20,815 nucleotides of DNA from CAYUFF01 sp964444075 (GTDB taxonomy: Archaea; Aenigmatarchaeota; Aenigmatarchaeia; CG10238-14; SCSR01): assembly GCA_964444075.1 (NCBI GenBank), contig CAYUFF010000016.1, positions 1-20,815 on the forward strand. Reading direction: 5' to 3'. Both the position numbers and the translations under genes were made by a program. Position 1 is the stretch's first letter; each line of letters starts with the position of its first letter. This document shows positions 1-6,420 of this stretch, piece after piece. Under the pieces are notes generated by a model. It did no database searches, had not been told where the DNA came from, and worked only from the letters and a program-made list of their open reading frames with translations.

Positions 1-83
1 TGTTTGCTGTGGACGTGGAGATCGAGTTTTATCATGAAAAGTTTTTTCCTCGGGGTGAAGAAATAGCTTATGGAGACTGTTAA
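1..83 (+). CDS. 3' end of an unidentified protein (partial)
   Basis: One forward frame (codons from position 3) stays open from the window edge to a TAA at 81-83. It reads as 26 plausible residues ending in RGEEIAYGDC. The composition, rich in Asp, Glu and hydrophobic residues, is more protein-like than the other two frames: one stops early, and the other gives a Leu/Trp/Ser-rich peptide. The gene would converge on the HEPN gene that ends at 104. The fragment is too short for me to recognise a family, so no function is proposed. Confidence 0.4.
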   Translation, partial: FAVDVEIEFYHEKFFPRGEEIAYGDC

Positions 84-103
84 TACTCAAGATGTCCTTC
101 TAC

Positions 104-580
104 TCATGCTTCGAGACGTTTTTTCAATTTTTCTCTAACATCATGAATTCTTTCGTTACTCAGAGAGTTCACCCTTTCCTTAATCGTCAAAATGAAGTCT
201 CGAAGTTTGTTAAAATCTACTGTAACTCTTCTGTTCCTAAGATAGTACTGATTGTCTATTCTCAATTCTTTATCGTTTTCCAAGAGTTTTCCCGTTCCTT
301 TTGGCAAAATACCCTCCCTTTCCAAAAACCTAGCAATCTCAATCGTACAGTCGTGAATTTCTGATTTAATTCCCATTCTCACCATGAGAGCATATACAGC
401 AAAATACTCGCAATAATATTTTGTCGTCGCCAACCACATGTTCGACCTTTCTCTTATATTTTTTAGTACTACCAACGTCTCTTCTGCACTGTTGATGTAT
501 TCCCCTGCCAACGTTTTGTTAGGCTTTACAAGCTTTATTCCTCTCTTCTCTCTGAAACACCACTTTAACTTATCAGCCAC
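104..580 (-). CDS. HEPN-domain protein, partner of the upstream winged-helix nucleotidyltransferase
   Basis: This is a 158-residue, mostly helical protein of the archaeal HEPN type that pairs with minimal nucleotidyltransferases. The N-terminal GIKLVKPN segment, the AEETL helix, the TTKYYCEYFAVYALM helix (small and aromatic residues where related HEPN proteins have an AYYAM pattern) and the late RIDNQYY motif are hallmarks of that group. The classical RNase signature Rx4-6H is not visible: the equivalent stretch reads LRNRRVTVDF, with no histidine, so ribonuclease activity is uncertain. The gene starts with GTG, has a GAGAGG ribosome-binding site about 9 nt upstream, and overlaps the end of the nucleotidyltransferase gene by 16 bp, which implies translational coupling. 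By analogy with HEPN-MNT modules it is probably the toxin or effector half of a toxin-antitoxin-like pair. The family call is firm; the activity is inferred. Confidence 0.8.
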   Translation of the reverse strand: MADKLKWCFREKRGIKLVKPNKTLAGEYINSAEETLVVLKNIRERSNMWLATTKYYCEYFAVYALMVRMGIKSEIHDCTIEIARFLEREGILPKGTGKLLENDKELRIDNQYYLRNRRVTVDFNKLRDFILTIKERVNSLSNERIHDVREKLKKRLEA

Positions 581-1119
581 TTTATCAACCTCTCGCTTCC
601 TTGTACAATTAGATGTTTGTTCATAATTTCTTTCTTTAAAGTTTCTCCAACCTCATCCAAAGACCTAACGTTTATCACGTGAAATTTTAGGTTGAGTTTG
701 TCTTCTAGGGACTTTAACTTCTCTCTCTTAAATTTTCCTACGATGAGCACGTCAACATCGTTAGCTTTTCCAACCGATTCAACGGCAGAGCCGAATATGA
801 GAACATCGTTATGGCAAGTTTTATGGAAATACTCGACGATATCCTTCAGAATGAAATCTTTTTTGCACTTCTCGATTAGTCTTTCTTTTTCGACGACAGT
901 TAAGTAGTCGGTTAGCAAAGGTGTTTCTCTCAATTTGTAGAAAGTTTGTCTTCCTTTTCTTTCCTTTTCCACCAATCCCAGATTTTCAAAAACAGCCAAG
1001 TGTCTTCTCACACTCGCATGCGGTTTTTTCAACTTTTTCGAAATTTCTGCTAAGTGTTTAGGTTCTTTCGAGTAGATCAATGGTTCCAAAGTTAACCATA
1101 TTGAAACTTTTTTAACCAT
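565..1119 (-). CDS. Winged-helix / minimal nucleotidyltransferase fusion protein (MNT antitoxin-like)
   Basis: The 184-residue protein has an N-terminal winged helix (about residues 1-65, with HLAEISKKLKKPHASVRRHL as helix-turn-helix) and a C-terminal nucleotidyltransferase fold. The latter has the signature G110-S111 followed by D121-x-D123 (FGSAVES...NDVDVLIV). The third carboxylate usual in this fold is not obvious, since the matching strand reads KFHVINV. The frame extends to a GTG at 1161, but the ATG at 1119 is preferred. It gives the usual short N-terminus before the KVSIWL strand and lies about 25 nt below a TATA-like sequence, so the mRNA would be leaderless. It precedes and overlaps the HEPN gene. 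In such modules the nucleotidyltransferase neutralises the HEPN partner; the winged helix suggests that this protein also represses its own promoter. Confidence 0.82.
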   Translation of the reverse strand: MVKKVSIWLTLEPLIYSKEPKHLAEISKKLKKPHASVRRHLAVFENLGLVEKERKGRQTFYKLRETPLLTDYLTVVEKERLIEKCKKDFILKDIVEYFHKTCHNDVLIFGSAVESVGKANDVDVLIVGKFKREKLKSLEDKLNLKFHVINVRSLDEVGETLKKEIMNKHLIVQGSERLIKWLIS

Positions 1120-1160
1120 ATCGTTAATTTTGTAACGATTATACAAAAAGTTATCGTTCA
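1117..1160 (-). promoter_or_regulatory. Promoter with three AACGAT motifs around the TATA box
   Basis: Read on the minus strand, a TATA-like element (TTTTTGTATAAT, about 1139-1149) lies about 25 nt before the ATG at 1119. Three copies of AACGAT surround it: GAACGATAA (1151-1159) just upstream, an inverted copy AATCGTTAC (1132-1140) just downstream, and TTAACGAT (1120-1127) abutting the start codon. Binding at these sites would block TBP/TFB or the transcription start. Autorepression by the winged-helix protein encoded here is an inference. Confidence 0.55.
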
Positions 1161-1183
1161 CTTCATTTCTTTACGCGGCGTGT

Positions 1184-1951
1184 CTAGAACTCTTCTCCCC
1201 TCCTCTTCAGAAAATTCTTCGCGACGTTCTTTAAGCTTTGTAGGGTTAGCTCCTTTAACCAAAGCAACAAGTTGTCTTCCCACCTCTGGGGGTGCGTCAC
1301 CAAGCAAATCCTAGGGTAGACTTTTCTCTCGACCAGCGAAACAAGTTGCGAGGTTTTGCAAACTCTCTTGACTTCTATGGCGTTTCTCACAAGGTCCTTG
1401 ACTCTAACCCCACACCAGCTTCTTCCTGTGTCGGTGTAGTAAGCGATCGTCGAGTAGTCTATGGAAAGGTAAGCCTCTCCCAGCAACCCGAAGTCCTCCA
1501 GCCTGTACCTTTCCCACATCTCCGAGTTTCTCCAAGGGGTTAGGGGATTTCCGTGCATGCAGACAGTCGAGACCTCGCAAAACTTCCTGAAAAAGTTGAG
1601 GTGCCCTTCGAAAATCTTGATGGCGAGGTTCAGATTTCCCTTGGCTTCGTCGAGGCACTCGTAGTGATATCCTACCTCATGTCCCATGGATTCGATAGCT
1701 CTCGCTATCCTAGGGTCGAAAGTCTTAACCCTGAAGTAGAATGTAGAGGAGATCCCAACCTTACGCTCGACCTTCGCGACCTTTAAGGAATTAGCAGGCC
1801 TAGCGTCTACGTCGTGCCTCAGGATCACGAAACGTTTCGGTAGCGAGCCGCGTCGCTTCAGCTCAAGGTAATCCTTTATCCTTAAAACTTTATAACCACT
1901 GGCTACGATGGCCTCGCAGAGCTCCTCGTAGGCGGAGAGCGTGAAGTCCAT
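1184..1951 (-). CDS. Polysaccharide deacetylase (NodB-like) family protein
   Basis: This 255-residue protein resembles the NodB/polysaccharide deacetylase (carbohydrate esterase 4-like) fold. The catalytic-base motif RHDVDARP is at residues 45-52 (H46, D47, D49). It is followed by a GIxSTFYFR strand and a metal-site motif GHEVGYHYE at about 90-98 (H91, H96). A later CMHGNPLTPW segment matches the group found beside ATP-grasp and sugar-modification genes. Such enzymes remove N-acetyl or related groups from glycans using a divalent metal; the actual substrate is unknown. No signal peptide or membrane segment is visible, so it is probably cytoplasmic and may act on a precursor rather than on a finished envelope polymer. 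It is transcribed divergently from the ATP-grasp gene through a 57-bp promoter region. Confidence 0.75.
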   Translation of the reverse strand: MDFTLSAYEELCEAIVASGYKVLRIKDYLELKRRGSLPKRFVILRHDVDARPANSLKVAKVERKVGISSTFYFRVKTFDPRIARAIESMGHEVGYHYECLDEAKGNLNLAIKIFEGHLNFFRKFCEVSTVCMHGNPLTPWRNSEMWERYRLEDFGLLGEAYLSIDYSTIAYYTDTGRSWCGVRVKDLVRNAIEVKRVCKTSQLVSLVERKVYPRICLVTHPQRWEDNLLLWLKELTLQSLKNVAKNFLKRRGEEF

Positions 1952-1976
1952 GTATAAGTTTTCCCGAAACCTCTTA

Positions 1977-1988
1977 TCTATTTAAGCT
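1977..1988. promoter_or_regulatory. Shared TATA element between divergent deacetylase and ATP-grasp genes
   Basis: The near-palindromic AT-rich stretch TCTATTTAAGCTTA sits in the middle of the 57-bp gap. Its centre (about 1982) is about 27 nt from the ATG at 2009 and about 31 nt from the ATG ending at 1951, which is the archaeal TATA-to-start distance for leaderless mRNAs in both directions. No Shine-Dalgarno sequence precedes either gene. Confidence 0.55.
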
Positions 1989-2008
1989 TATCCTCGAACA
2001 TTTTCACG

Positions 2009-3163
2009 ATGACTAGGGTACTGCTTACCAACGCGGAGAGTGCGAAAGCCCTTGTCTGCGCGCGTGCCCTTGGAAGGGCAGGAATAGAGGTCTACCTCGC
2101 TGGCTACCATAAGCTCGCGCCGGGCTTCTTCTCTAGATACTGCCGCAAGGGCTTCGTGGTTTCGCAACCTCCCAGCGAGAGTTTCGTTGAAGACATCATG
2201 GAGATTGTGGAGAGAGAGGGGATAGACGTCCTCCTTCCCGTGAACAGTTTAGAAACGCTTGAGCTTGCGAAGCACAAGAAGAGGATCGAAAGGTTATGCG
2301 AGTTTCCGTTCGTGGACTACGAGAAAATGCGGAGGGTCAACGATAAGTTCGAGCTGATGAAGCTCGCGAAAAGGCTGGGGCTGCCGATACCCAAGACCCA
2401 CTTTATCCGCAAGCCGGAAGATTTCGAGAGCGTAAGGATGCCGTTCCCGTGGGTAGTTAAGCTACCGGTTTCGAAGAGTAGCAAGGGAGTCTTCTTCGTG
2501 AACTCGTTAAGGGAAGCGAAGGAGGTTTGGGAGAAGCACGGGACTGGGCAGAGGGTCGTCGTCCAAGAATTCTTCGGTGGCGAAGGCTGGGGCGCGAGCT
2601 TCCTCTACTGGAAAGGGAGGATGGTCGCGTACTTCGTACACAGGAGGCTGAGGGAGTATCCAATCACGGGAGGCCCCAGCACGTTGCGCGTCAGCGAAAG
2701 GGACGAGAGGCTGGTCGAAACCGGGAAAAGGTTGTTAGACAAGCTGAGATGGCACGGGGTGGCGATGGTCGAGTATAAGAAGGAAGGCGAGAAGTTCGCG
2801 ATGATCGAGGTCAACCCTAGGTTGTGGGGATCGGTACACGAGGCGATAGCTTCTGGTGTGAACTTTCCCTACCTTCTCGTGAAGCTCGCGATGGGCGAGG
2901 AACCGAACGTCGAGCCGGGAAAGTATAAGCTTGGCGTGAAGACAAGGCTTTTCTTCAACGACGTGAGAGCCGTGCTTTCGCTGATAAAGCACAAGAAGGC
3001 TCCACTCTCCAGCCTGCTGGAGATATTCTCCCCGATTCCCTCCGACGAGTTCTCGAAGGACGATTTCCTGCCAGCGCTACCATACCTCGCCTACGTTTTG
3101 CTCTACAAGAGGGGCTCTCTCCGCTCCCCGTCGCTCACCCTTCCTTCAGCAACACGGCGTTGA
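2009..3163 (+). CDS. ATP-grasp domain ligase (carboxylate-amine ligase-like)
   Basis: This 384-residue cytoplasmic protein has the ATP-grasp order. A Rossmann-like preATP domain (VLLTNAESAKALVCARALGRAG) comes first. The ATP-binding lid follows, with lysine at PWVVKLP and a flexible SKSSKGV loop, then QEFFGGEGWGASF. The metal-binding end is MIEVNPRLWGSVHEA, with the Glu and Asn that hold Mg-ATP. It belongs to the predicted ATP-grasp group often annotated as carbamoyl-phosphate-synthase-like. The reaction is presumably ATP-dependent joining of a carboxylate to an amine, thiol or hydroxyl; the substrate is unknown. Divergent pairing with a NodB-like deacetylase suggests a shared role in making or modifying a glycan or glycopeptide. 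The 3' end overlaps the convergent S8e gene by 29 bp. Confidence 0.8.
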   Translation: MTRVLLTNAESAKALVCARALGRAGIEVYLAGYHKLAPGFFSRYCRKGFVVSQPPSESFVEDIMEIVEREGIDVLLPVNSLETLELAKHKKRIERLCEFPFVDYEKMRRVNDKFELMKLAKRLGLPIPKTHFIRKPEDFESVRMPFPWVVKLPVSKSSKGVFFVNSLREAKEVWEKHGTGQRVVVQEFFGGEGWGASFLYWKGRMVAYFVHRRLREYPITGGPSTLRVSERDERLVETGKRLLDKLRWHGVAMVEYKKEGEKFAMIEVNPRLWGSVHEAIASGVNFPYLLVKLAMGEEPNVEPGKYKLGVKTRLFFNDVRAVLSLIKHKKAPLSSLLEIFSPIPSDEFSKDDFLPALPYLAYVLLYKRGSLRSPSLTLPSATRR

Positions 3164-3524
3164 CCACACCCTCCTGAGAAGGCCTAGAGGTAACCTTAGC
3201 CCTCCCGAGCTCCGTCCTGATCACGCATCCCCTGGTCACGACGCCGAACCTCACGAGGTGCGGGTTGGCTGGGTTCTCGACGACCCCGAGGACCTTAACC
3301 CTCCTCGTCTCTTTCGTCTCGGGATCGGTCACGTTCGCGTACTCGACCGTCAGAGCCCTAACCTTCATACCTCCCCCCTTCGTCCTCACGACCTTTTTCT
3401 TCTCCTCGCCCAGCCTCGTGCCCGTCGGCTCCCTCCCCAACTCGTACTTCCTCTTCTTCTTCCTGTGCAACCTTATCCTTCCGCCGGTAACTTTCCTCCC
3501 GCCATCACCGTGCCAGGTTGCCAT
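3135..3524 (-). CDS. rps8e: 30S ribosomal protein S8e
   Basis: The 129-residue basic protein matches archaeal and eukaryotic S8e throughout. It has the N-terminal W-H-G...GRKVTGGRIR motif, the hallmark KKRKYELGREPTGTRLG segment, and the VVENPANPHLVRFGVVTRGCVI core. It binds 16S rRNA in the small subunit. Length is normal for archaea (about 125-130). The gene is the second of an operon, overlapping the end of nadM by 20 bp. Its 3' end overlaps the convergent ATP-grasp gene by 29 bp. Confidence 0.97.
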   Translation of the reverse strand: MATWHGDGGRKVTGGRIRLHRKKKRKYELGREPTGTRLGEEKKKVVRTKGGGMKVRALTVEYANVTDPETKETRRVKVLGVVENPANPHLVRFGVVTRGCVIRTELGRAKVTSRPSQEGVVNAVLLKEG

Positions 3525-4002
3525 ACCTCAACAACCTCCTTACCCTTTCTTCACCGCCTATTTCTTTGATGTACCCGTAAACTTTCGGGTGGACCAAACT
3601 TTTCCACTCTTTACCCTCGGCCATAAGCCTCCTTATACGCGTACCATTATACTTTTCCGGCTTAAAAAGTTTTATCTTCAACACTTCCTTTTTCCCTCTG
3701 AAGCACCTTTCCACCCAGTCACTCCCCGTAATCACCACGTCGAAGTTCGCCTTCTCCATCACGAGCTCACTCCATTTTTCATCGTTTCCGACATCCTCGA
3801 TGCCGACGACCTCGCAGCTTATTCCTGCTCTCCTGAACATCTCTCTCCTTTCCTCGAACGAAAAGGGATTGTTAATATCATGTTTGTTCACGCTACCTAT
3901 CCCTATCACAAGCTTCTCGAACCTTTTCCCGTAAACCCTTATCACGTGCAAGTGTCCCTTGTGTAACGGCTGGAACCTTCCTATGAATATCGCTACCTTC
4001 AT
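3505..4002 (-). CDS. nadM: Nicotinamide-nucleotide adenylyltransferase (archaeal NadM type)
   Basis: The 165-residue protein has the nucleotidyltransferase HxGH motif in GRFQPLHKGHLHVI near the N-terminus, the archaeal NMNAT signature GSVNKHDINNPFSFEER, and the ATP-phosphate loop KYNGTRIRRLM in place of ISSTxxR. It joins NMN (or nicotinate mononucleotide) to the AMP moiety of ATP to form NAD+ or its deamido form in the cytoplasm. Length is typical. A TATA-like AAGAAAATTT about 28 nt upstream suggests a leaderless start. Operon-like overlap with S8e (20 bp) couples NAD synthesis to a ribosomal gene. Confidence 0.93.
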   Translation of the reverse strand: MKVAIFIGRFQPLHKGHLHVIRVYGKRFEKLVIGIGSVNKHDINNPFSFEERREMFRRAGISCEVVGIEDVGNDEKWSELVMEKANFDVVITGSDWVERCFRGKKEVLKIKLFKPEKYNGTRIRRLMAEGKEWKSLVHPKVYGYIKEIGGEERVRRLLRYGNLAR

Positions 4003-4042
4003 GAGTAGAATTTTGACTCGAGAGGAAATTTTCTTAAAAAAT

Positions 4043-5209
4043 TTAATCTTTTGAAAACAGCTCTACCAGAAACCTCGGAATGTCCTCTTCCTCTAAGATT
4101 TTTACACCCCTCGGATACTTTCGATGCGGTTTCTTCGCCTTTACTTCTATCTTCAAGTTCCCTGCCACGCAGTCTATTTCGTAAGAATTTTTGAAATAAT
4201 AGACCTCTCCAAACTTCCTCAGTAGATGTTCCTGGACGATTCCCTCCAACAAAGCGCTCTCTAAGAATTCAACACCTGTCCAGATGGAAAAAGAACGATA
4301 GATGAACGGGTCTCTAAAGAAGATTTTCTTTTCCTTCCTGAACGAAATTCTTTTATCACTCTTCCAATAAGCTACGCTCGAGACGAACAATCCCTTGAAA
4401 GCTTCCAGGTAAGCTTCGACCGTTTTGTAGGAGATTCCGATGTCGCTTGCAACCGCTTGGTAAGAGAGGGCTGAGGGAATTTTCTTCAAAACAGAAGAAA
4501 TTATCTTGAACGCTATCTCGCTGCTGTATCCTAGCTTTATCAACTCGCTCTCAAAAGCACTCACGATGTCCGCGAACGCCTTTTCCTTCTTGTTTATCGC
4601 GGTCGGAAACCCTCCGTAAAGCTTGTAAGCGTTAAAAACTTCTCGCAGTTTCTTCGTGGTCAAAGTTCTGTTTTTATGGACTACCCTTAAGAATTCCGGA
4701 AAGCTTAAAGGCATTACCTCTACGGTCTTTCCCTCCCCTCTCCTGCCTGGGAACAATTCTGCGTGTTTTTTCAACTTCATCGTTGCCGAGCCGGAAGCGA
4801 TTATTACCTTGTCTTTGAGTACTCCCGCGTCTATCGTCCCTCGGAGAATCCTGTGCCAGTCTTTCAGGCTCGTCACCTCATCGAGAAAGATGAACTTTTC
4901 TTTTTTTAGTGAGAAAAGGATTTCCCTAAACCTTGTCAGGTCCGAAATCAGGCCTACGTCCAAATAGAGGATTTTACTAGGGTCTGTTCCCTTTTCGATA
5001 AGGTTTTTGATCAACAGTTTTAATCCAGTAGTCTTTCCCACTTGCCTTGGGCCTATGACGAAGTTTAGAGAAAAGGGTTGTAAGGAGATTTTGCTTATCC
5101 ATCTTGGAATCCACTTTATTTTTTCGAGTTTCCATTCTTGAATGTGCTTGTCTTCTTTCTCCCATTTTTCTTCGTACCACCAAGGATTCAAAACCTCAAG
5201 CTCTTTCAT
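4043..5209 (-). CDS. AAA_14 / DUF4143 family ATPase
   Basis: The 388-residue protein has a P-loop GPRQVGKTT (53-61), a Walker B FIFLDEV (106-112), a sensor-like ASGSATMKL segment and a PLSFPEFL motif, all typical of the AAA_14 ATPases common in archaea. A winged-helix-like middle follows (SYQAVASDIGISYKTVEAYLEAF). The C-terminal DUF4143 domain has a restriction-endonuclease-like signature YEIDCVAGNLKIEVKAKK (E344, D346, E355, K357). The molecular role of this family is unproven. Related genes behave as mobile or selfish accessory genes or as nucleic-acid-linked ATPases. It stands alone, with its own promoter (CTTTAAGTAC about 29 nt upstream of the ATG). Confidence 0.85.
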   Translation of the reverse strand: MKELEVLNPWWYEEKWEKEDKHIQEWKLEKIKWIPRWISKISLQPFSLNFVIGPRQVGKTTGLKLLIKNLIEKGTDPSKILYLDVGLISDLTRFREILFSLKKEKFIFLDEVTSLKDWHRILRGTIDAGVLKDKVIIASGSATMKLKKHAELFPGRRGEGKTVEVMPLSFPEFLRVVHKNRTLTTKKLREVFNAYKLYGGFPTAINKKEKAFADIVSAFESELIKLGYSSEIAFKIISSVLKKIPSALSYQAVASDIGISYKTVEAYLEAFKGLFVSSVAYWKSDKRISFRKEKKIFFRDPFIYRSFSIWTGVEFLESALLEGIVQEHLLRKFGEVYYFKNSYEIDCVAGNLKIEVKAKKPHRKYPRGVKILEEEDIPRFLVELFSKD

Positions 5210-5430
5210 AAATAGAATTAAGATTTCTGAAAGTACTTAAAGATTCAGAAGTAAAAATTCTATTGAATCTCTCAAAATTCATAAAATTTAACGACCAACG
5301 ATGTTAGAGTGTTATCCTAACAGACGATGAAAACACATCAAGAAGGAGAATAAAAATAAACAAGTTGAAGTTAGATATTTAAGTGGTTAGCGTCAATAAT
5401 TTCTTATACTTTCGAGAGAGGTGTGAACGG
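5210..5430. other. AT-rich intergenic region with two divergent promoters
   Basis: No gene is visible here. On the minus strand, CTTTAAGTAC (about 5234-5243) lies about 29 nt above the AAA_14 start. On the plus strand, GATATTTAA (5374-5382) precedes the LSm gene. A small perfect inverted repeat, TGTTAG/CTAACA (5302-5307 and 5317-5322, 9-nt loop), lies between them. Next to it are TTAACGAC and CAACGATG (5288-5302), which only partly resemble the TTAACGAT motif found elsewhere in the window. Confidence 0.5.
5374..5429 (+). promoter_or_regulatory. LSm operon promoter and ribosome-binding site
   Basis: A TATA box, GATATTTAA (5374-5382), predicts transcription start near 5405. That gives a short leader carrying GAGAGGTG (about 5415-5422), a good Shine-Dalgarno sequence 8 nt before the ATG at 5431. 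This operon therefore looks leadered, unlike many genes in the window. The site also decides the start codon over the in-frame GTG at 5383, which would lie upstream of the predicted transcript start. Confidence 0.55.
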
Positions 5431-5652
5431 ATGCCAGAAAGAGCAATAGACGTGCTCGACAAGTCGAAGGGCAAGCCCGTGCTGATAAAGCTGAAGAACG
5501 GAGAAGAGATAAGGGGCGTGCTGAGAGCTTTCGACCTTCACCTGAACCTTTGGATAGAGGACGCTGAATCTCAAAAGGATGAGAAGAGGATTAAGCTTGG
5601 TTCTCTTCTCGTCAGAGGCGACACTGTAGTTTACGTCTCTCCAGTCGAGTGA
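5431..5652 (+). CDS. Archaeal Sm-like protein (LSm)
   Basis: The 73-residue protein has the two Sm motifs. Sm1 is LIKLKNGEEIRGVLRAFDLHLNLWIEDAE, with the RNA-contacting DxHxN pattern. Sm2 is LGSLLVRGDTVVYVSP, with the RG dipeptide. Archaeal Sm proteins form heptameric rings that bind U-rich single-stranded RNA and take part in RNA metabolism, including tRNA processing. The start at 5431 gives the usual 70-77-residue length and follows a strong GAGAGGTG site. The gene sits directly upstream of L37e, a conserved archaeal arrangement. Confidence 0.95.
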   Translation: MPERAIDVLDKSKGKPVLIKLKNGEEIRGVLRAFDLHLNLWIEDAESQKDEKRIKLGSLLVRGDTVVYVSPVE

Positions 5653-5663
5653 GGTGAGGCAAT

Positions 5664-5849
5664 ATGGTAAAAGGAACTCCTTCTATGGGAAGGAGGGTAG
5701 GGATAAAGCACGTAAGGTGTAGGAGGTGCGGCAGGACTTCCTATCACGTGGAGAAAAAGTACTGCGCCGCCTGCGGCTTCGGGAGGAGCTCTAGGATAAG
5801 GAGGTACTCTTGGCAGAACAAGAATTATCGCGGGATAAGGTTGAGATGA
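5664..5849 (+). CDS. rpl37e: 50S ribosomal protein L37e
   Basis: The 61-residue basic protein has an N-terminal KGTPSMGRR segment and a zinc ribbon with C19-x2-C22 and C34-x2-C37 (RCRRCGRTSYHVEKKYCAACGF). The tail, SWQNKNYRGIRLR, is rich in Arg and aromatic residues. This is the complete L37e pattern of archaeal and eukaryotic large subunits. A GAGGTGAGG ribosome-binding site lies in the 11-bp gap after the LSm stop codon. The stop codon overlaps the next gene's start in an ATGA junction. Confidence 0.97.
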   Translation: MVKGTPSMGRRVGIKHVRCRRCGRTSYHVEKKYCAACGFGRSSRIRRYSWQNKNYRGIRLR

Positions 5850-6409
5850 AGCTTCGTTATCCCAGCAAGGATTTGAAGATTTCTGAAGGTATAAAGGAGA
5901 AATTCAGGGTTCCGTGGGGAAAGGTTTTTCCTTCGGTCAAAGAACTCCGTAGGAGTTCGAGAGGCTTTGAAAAGAAGTACGAAGTTTTTGTGGTCGGCGA
6001 TTTCACAGGTTTGCTCGCGCTGAAAGAAGGACTTTCGCCGAGGATTCTCGTCTTCGACGGCAAGGTCGAGAGAAAGCCGTTGCCGAGAACGAAGCTCGAA
6101 TCGTTGAAAAGTTCTTGCGAAATTATCTTCAAGCTGAGAAACCCTCCTTCAACGATCTCGAAGGATTCTTGGAGAGTTTTGAAGGAAGCGATAAAACTTG
6201 CAAGGAACGGGAGGGTTGGTGTGCTCGTCGAGGGTGAGGAGGACTTGCTCGCGTTCCCGCTCTTACTCTTGCTCAGGGTTTCCCAGCGGAGGAAAAGAGT
6301 TATTCTCTACGGAATCCGCAGACTAGGCGTCGTGAAAATGTTGGTGAACAAAAAAACTAAGGAAAAAGCGAAAAAGCTTTACGAGGCCGTCTTGAGTGAG
6401 AACCGTTAG
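5846..6409 (+). CDS. GTP-dependent dephospho-CoA kinase (DUF359)
   Basis: The 187-residue protein matches the archaeal DUF359 family, shown in Thermococcus to phosphorylate dephospho-CoA using GTP, the last step of coenzyme A synthesis. Visible hallmarks are VVGDFTGLLAL, the ILVFDGKVERKP strand, KLRNPPSTIS, VLVEGEEDLLAFPL, and a final ILYGIRRLGVVKMLV, where the family usually has YGQP. The ATG at 5846 overlaps the L37e stop codon by 4 bp (ATGA) and is preferred to an upstream in-frame TTG at 5810. The gene is unrelated to bacterial CoaE. Its place in an LSm-L37e operon suggests expression tied to translation genes. Confidence 0.85.
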   Translation: MKLRYPSKDLKISEGIKEKFRVPWGKVFPSVKELRRSSRGFEKKYEVFVVGDFTGLLALKEGLSPRILVFDGKVERKPLPRTKLESLKSSCEIIFKLRNPPSTISKDSWRVLKEAIKLARNGRVGVLVEGEEDLLAFPLLLLLRVSQRRKRVILYGIRRLGVVKMLVNKKTKEKAKKLYEAVLSENR

Positions 6410-6420
6410 CGAGCTTTGGT

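Noticed and set aside
1120..1161. Extended N-terminus of the winged-helix nucleotidyltransferase from a GTG at 1161
   Set aside because: The extension covers the TATA box and the AACGAT motifs, and homologues as I know them begin just before the KVSIWL strand.
3258..3966. Long forward frames opposite S8e and nadM
   Set aside because: They are rich in Pro, Phe, Leu and Arg, as expected for the complement of real genes. The minus-strand proteins are unmistakable.
5288..5330. TTAACGAC, CAACGATG and the TGTTAG/CTAACA hairpin as another operator of the TTAACGAT regulator
   Set aside because: Neither octamer copy is exact, there are only two, and they are about 80 bp from the nearest start. The hairpin stem is only 6 bp. 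Noted as a weak possibility only.
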